Below, piece after piece: positions 12,504 to 15,293 of a stretch of 15,293 nt of DNA. The DNA is from DAOTMI01 sp964605545. Lineage in GTDB: Bacteria > Patescibacteriota > Microgenomatia > UBA12405. Made by a program: the position numbers and the translations under genes. Under the pieces are notes generated by a model. That model did no database searches. It was not told where the DNA came from and saw only the letters and a program-made list of their open reading frames with translations. How positions within the stretch are numbered: position 1 is the stretch's first letter; each line of letters starts with the position of its first letter. Where the stretch lies: positions 1 to 15,293 of the forward strand of contig CAZSCX010000013.1 in NCBI GenBank assembly GCA_964605545.1, read 5' to 3'.

Positions 12504-12745
12504 TATTGTTTTTGAGTTGCGCTGGGAGTAGCAACAACTTCTTGTTGAATTGCTTGATTATTAGTTTTGCCGATATAGGCAAACGAACTAGTAAAAAGAT
12601 AATCAAAACCTCCTAAAATGAGGGCAATAATTACAGATAAGGATATTACCACAAAAGTTAGCTGAATTAAAGCGTCTTTTTTGGGCCAGCTGATATGCTT
12701 GAATTCAGCGATGACTTCCCTGATAAATTGAATTATCTTTTGCAT
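12503..12745 (-). CDS. secE: Preprotein translocase subunit SecE
   Basis: SecE is the essential clamp around SecY in the Sec translocon. This 80-residue form has an N-terminal amphipathic helix ending in the conserved EFKHISWPKKDAL (14-26), then one transmembrane helix (about 29-50), and a polar Gln/Thr-rich C-terminal tail. The single-helix form is common outside the enterics. A perfect minus-strand TATAAT at 12758-12753 lies 7 nt before the ATG and no Shine-Dalgarno is present. It is the first gene of secE-nusG-rplK-rplA and is divergent from nrdR. Confidence 0.93.
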   Translation of the reverse strand: MQKIIQFIREVIAEFKHISWPKKDALIQLTFVVISLSVIIALILGGFDYLFTSSFAYIGKTNNQAIQQEVVATPSATQKQ

Positions 12746-12752
12746 GCGACTT

Positions 12753-12758
12753 ATTATA
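12753..12758 (-). promoter_or_regulatory. TATAAT box of the secE-nusG-rplK-rplA operon
   Basis: Perfect minus-strand TATAAT, 7 nt before the secE ATG. CTGGCA lies 18 nt upstream as a 4/6 match to -35. Transcription would start at or within about two bases of the ATG. Confidence 0.6.
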
Positions 12759-12817
12759 CCTTAGATTGGATTAACATGCCAGTAAAATTTGACCTGGTCT
12801 GAGCTAGAAAATGACAG

Positions 12818-12847
12818 TTGACAGACGCTAGCAGTAGCGTGTACGAT
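12818..12847 (+). promoter_or_regulatory. Promoter of nrdR-nrdD
   Basis: A perfect -35 TTGACA (12818-12823) is followed after 18 nt by TACGAT (12842-12847, 4/6 to consensus). Transcription would begin near 12854. An alternative -10, TTTAAT at 12849-12854, lies 8 nt before the ATG but has no matching -35 at usual spacing. Confidence 0.55.
12825..12840 (+). promoter_or_regulatory. NrdR box 1
   Basis: ACGCTA-GCAG-TAGCGT, a perfect 6-bp inverted repeat with the 16-bp layout of NrdR boxes (consensus roughly ACACTATATATAGTGT). It fills the spacer between the -35 and -10, a classic repression position. Confidence 0.7.
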
Positions 12848-12855
12848 ATTTAATT

Positions 12856-12871
12856 ACGCTATATGTTGTGT
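12856..12871 (+). promoter_or_regulatory. NrdR box 2 overlapping the nrdR start codon
   Basis: ACGCTATATGTTGTGT matches 13 of 16 positions of the usual NrdR consensus. It begins exactly 31 bp after box 1, the known tandem spacing of about three helical turns. Its right half includes the ATG TTG TGT codons, so it is constrained by coding of the first zinc cysteine. Confidence 0.68.
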
Positions 12872-13327
12872 CCATATTGTGCTTTTGACGAGTCGAACGT
12901 AATTGAGAGTAGAGATGCTCTTGATGGTAAAGCAACCCGCCGTAGACGGGAATGTTTGAAGTGCAAAAAGAGATTTACTACTTATGAGAAGATCGGTGAT
13001 ATTGAAATTAAGGTAGTTAAAAGAGATGGAAGAGTTGAAAATTATAGAAGAGAGAAGTTAGAGAGGTGCTTTGAAAAGGCTTGTTGGAAATTGTCTTATG
13101 AAGAGAGAGGAAAATTAGTTGACCAAGTAGAAATGAAGTTACTAAATTGGCCGAGTGTAGAAATTCCGAGTGATGAAATCGGACAGATTGTTTTGGATTT
13201 GTTAAAAAAATTAGATAGTGTGGCTTATATTAGGTTTGCAACAATTTTTCTTAAAGTTCATTCAATAGATGAGTTTGAAAAATTGATTAAAAATTTTAAA
13301 AAAGAAAAATGTCAAAAGAAAAAATAA
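12863..13327 (+). CDS. nrdR: Transcriptional repressor NrdR
   Basis: NrdR is the ATP/dATP-sensing repressor of ribonucleotide reductase genes. The 154-residue protein has normal length. The zinc ribbon uses C3, C6, C31 and C34 (MLCPYC and ECLKCKKRFTTYE), with the basic RRRR preceding the second pair for DNA contact. The ATP-cone domain follows at about 46-136, beginning IEIKVVKRDGR. The start at ATG 12863 gives the canonical MxCPYC beginning. No Shine-Dalgarno is seen and the leader is short or absent. It overlaps nrdD by 19 bp. Tandem NrdR-box-like sites in its own promoter predict autoregulation and joint control of nrdD. Confidence 0.97.
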   Translation: MLCPYCAFDESNVIESRDALDGKATRRRRECLKCKKRFTTYEKIGDIEIKVVKRDGRVENYRREKLERCFEKACWKLSYEERGKLVDQVEMKLLNWPSVEIPSDEIGQIVLDLLKKLDSVAYIRFATIFLKVHSIDEFEKLIKNFKKEKCQKKK

Positions 13328-15293
13328 AAAGTGTAGTAAAAAAAATTAAAAAAAGAAGTGGTAAGGTGGTTAAGTTTGTGCCAAAGAAGATTCTTAAGGC
13401 GATTGAAGGAGCATTTAAGTCGGCCGGCGAGGAAGATGTGAGAGGTATACAGAGAGTATTTGCTGATGTATTAATGGAATTGGAAAAAAGATTTAATGGA
13501 ACAATTGTTCCAGAAGTGGAACAAATTCAGGATTTGATAGAAGAGATGTTAAAAAAGAATGATTATGATGAAGTGTCTAAGGCATTTAAGTTGTACAGAG
13601 AGTTGCATAGAAAAATGAGATTGATATCGAGTTTAGTTGATTCTGATGAATTAATCGATAATTATATAAACCAAAGTGATTGGCGTGTTAAAGAGAACGC
13701 TAATATGACCTATTCCTTACAAGGATTAAATAATCATGTAGCGTCGATAATTAGTGCTAATTATTGGATGAATAAGATATACAATAAAGAAATTAGAAAA
13801 GCCCATATATCAGGTGATATTCATATTCATGATTTATCGTCTTTATCTCCTTATTGTACTGGTTGGGATTTAAAAGATTTTTTGATGAAGGGTTTTGGGG
13901 GAGTGTCGGGAAAGGTAAATAGCAAACCACCAAAACATCTTCGAACGGCATTGGGTCAATTGGTGAATTTCTTTTATACAATTCAAGGTGAGGTAGCAGG
14001 AGCGGTGGCAATGTCTAATTTTGATACGTATATGGCACCTTTTATTCGTTATGATGGTTTGGAATATGATCAAGTAAAACAGGCCTTGCAGGAATTTATT
14101 TTTAATATGAATGTACCAACTAGAGTTGGTTTTCAGACTCCGTTTACAAATGTTTCATTGGATTTGGTACCGACAAAAATGGTTGGTGATGAAACAGTAA
14201 TTATTGGTGGTGAGCCAACAAAAGATAAGTATAAGGATTTTCAAAAAGAAATGGATATGTTTAATAAGGCTTTTGCCGAAGTGATGATGGAGGGAGATTC
14301 TCAAGGACGGGTGTTTACTTTTCCAATTCCGACTTATTCGATTACCAAGGATTTTGATTGGGATAATAAAAATTTGGAACCGGTTTGGGAAATGACCAGA
14401 AAATATGGTATCCCTTATTTTTCCAATTTTGTGAATTCTGATATGAGTCCAGATGATGCTCGTTCAATGTGTTGCCGATTAAGATTGGATAATAGAGAGT
14501 TGAGAAAGAGAGGTGGTTTGTTTTCTGCTAATCCTTTAACCGGGGCGGTCGGAGTAGTGACAATTAATATGCCAAGAATTGGTTATTTGGCAAGAACCTA
14601 TACTACAAATTTAGAACAGGCGAAAAAGAAATACTACACTATGTTAGGTAGATTGATGGATATTTCTAAAGATTCTTTGGTAGCCAAAAGGGATCAAGTA
14701 GAAATGTTGACTGCAAGAGGTCTTTATCCATATTGTAGTTATTATTTACAGGGAATTTTTGAAAGAAATGGAGTATATTGGAAAAATCATTTTAATACGA
14801 TTGGTTTGAACGGAATGAATGAATCTTTAATCAATTTAATGGGCAAGGATATTACTGATCCGGAAGCGAAAGAGTTTGCGATTGATGTGATGGAGTATAT
14901 GAGAGAGAAAATTTTACTATATCAAAAGGAAACAGGGGAAATGTTTAATCTTGAAGCGACTCCGGCTGAGGGAACAGCTTACAGATTTGCAAAATCGGAT
15001 AAAAAATTGTTTTCCGATATTAAAACAATGGGAGATAAAATACCTTTCTATACCAATTCGACACACTTACCGGTGAACTATACTGACGATATTTTTGTGG
15101 CCTTGGATCATCAAGATGCTTTGCAAACTAAATATAACGGGGGAACGGTTCTCCATGGTTTTATGAGCGAAAGTTTACCGGATACAAAGGCGGTGAAGAA
15201 GTTGGTAAAAAAGATTGCTGAGAATTATCATTTGCCATATTTTTCGATTACACCAACTTTTTCGATTTGTCCAAAGCATGGATATATGGCAGG
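13309..15293 (+). CDS. nrdD: Anaerobic ribonucleoside-triphosphate reductase NrdD (3' end missing)
   Basis: The class III, oxygen-sensitive glycyl-radical enzyme that reduces NTPs to dNTPs. The reading frame is open from the ATG at 13309 to the window edge (661 codons), so the C-terminal end with the glycyl-radical motif is not visible. An N-terminal ATP cone (17-105, from RSGKVVKFVPKKILKAI) is followed by HISGDIHIHDLSSLSPYC (C183), GQLVNFFYTIQGEVAGA, and MCCRLRLDNRELRKRGG (C388/C389, the active-site cysteine region). FSICPKHGYMAG at the very end begins the zinc-binding part. It overlaps nrdR by 19 bp, so translation is coupled. The partner activase NrdG is not in the window. Confidence 0.96.
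   Translation, partial: MSKEKIKSVVKKIKKRSGKVVKFVPKKILKAIEGAFKSAGEEDVRGIQRVFADVLMELEKRFNGTIVPEVEQIQDLIEEMLKKNDYDEVSKAFKLYRELHRKMRLISSLVDSDELIDNYINQSDWRVKENANMTYSLQGLNNHVASIISANYWMNKIYNKEIRKAHISGDIHIHDLSSLSPYCTGWDLKDFLMKGFGGVSGKVNSKPPKHLRTALGQLVNFFYTIQGEVAGAVAMSNFDTYMAPFIRYDGLEYDQVKQALQEFIFNMNVPTRVGFQTPFTNVSLDLVPTKMVGDETVIIGGEPTKDKYKDFQKEMDMFNKAFAEVMMEGDSQGRVFTFPIPTYSITKDFDWDNKNLEPVWEMTRKYGIPYFSNFVNSDMSPDDARSMCCRLRLDNRELRKRGGLFSANPLTGAVGVVTINMPRIGYLARTYTTNLEQAKKKYYTMLGRLMDISKDSLVAKRDQVEMLTARGLYPYCSYYLQGIFERNGVYWKNHFNTIGLNGMNESLINLMGKDITDPEAKEFAIDVMEYMREKILLYQKETGEMFNLEATPAEGTAYRFAKSDKKLFSDIKTMGDKIPFYTNSTHLPVNYTDDIFVALDHQDALQTKYNGGTVLHGFMSESLPDTKAVKKLVKKIAENYHLPYFSITPTFSICPKHGYMA

Noticed and set aside
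13793..14073. Minus-strand frames opposite nrdD
   Set aside because: The plus-strand nrdD motifs are continuous through this stretch; the antisense frames look like chance.
1..15293. UGA recoding as in some CPR lineages
   Set aside because: Conserved Trp and Gly positions are encoded normally, and UGA ends genes such as rplA where expected.
1..15293. CRISPR arrays, tRNA or rRNA genes, insertion sequences
   Set aside because: No regularly spaced direct repeats, cloverleaf-like segments, rRNA stretches or transposase motifs were seen by eye.

Overview
This AT-rich window uses the standard code and is densely packed with short genes, many abutting or overlapping. The gene content looks bacterial and reduced: a one-helix SecE, a Mur ligase lacking its usual first domain, short RuvB and L1 proteins, and anaerobic ribonucleotide reductase. 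I infer a Candidate Phyla Radiation (Patescibacteria) genome, perhaps Microgenomates-like. No rRNA or other decisive taxonomic marker is present, so this stays an inference.

Layout. Bases 1-288 (minus) hold the N-terminal third of MurB, running off the left edge. Bases 413-2346 (plus) are a compact ruvC-ruvA-ruvB Holliday-junction operon. A small HTH protein gene (minus) converges on it. Bases 2710-6339 form a nucleotide-sugar island: a stand-alone mannose-6-phosphate-isomerase-type cupin, a divergent paralogue of mannose-1-phosphate guanylyltransferase, an extended SDR epimerase/dehydratase, and a canonical ManC. Bases 6361-7530 (minus) are the rplJ-rplL operon with promoter, L10-type leader, attenuator and final terminator. 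Divergent from it lie a deoxyribosyltransferase-fold/ribbon-helix-helix protein gene and a HAD phosphatase gene, followed by a convergent MurF-like membrane ligase gene. Bases 9819-10119 hold nested G/C-run palindromes and a possible 33-codon ORF. Bases 10120-12745 (minus) are secE-nusG-rplK-rplA plus dCMP deaminase. Bases 12818-15293 (plus) are nrdR-nrdD, with nrdD cut by the right edge.

Regulation is the most interesting layer. (1) The rplJ leader has a terminator with a UUCG loop ending just before the start codon, and an upstream segment that could act as antiterminator. (2) Two related long hairpins with identical 13-nt feet sit in the rplJ/rplL and rplK/rplA spacers. (3) nrdR-nrdD carries two NrdR-box-like sites exactly 31 bp apart, one between -35 and -10 and one over the start codon. 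(4) Several genes have a -10 hexamer 5-8 nt before the ATG and no Shine-Dalgarno, suggesting leaderless mRNAs, including one divergent pair with overlapping TATAAT boxes. (5) A perfect 19-bp palindrome lies over the divergent rplJ promoter, next to a gene whose product seems to join an active-site-deficient nucleotide-binding fold to a DNA-binding ribbon-helix-helix domain. Together these could form an undescribed nucleotide-responsive circuit controlling rplJL, but that link is a hypothesis.
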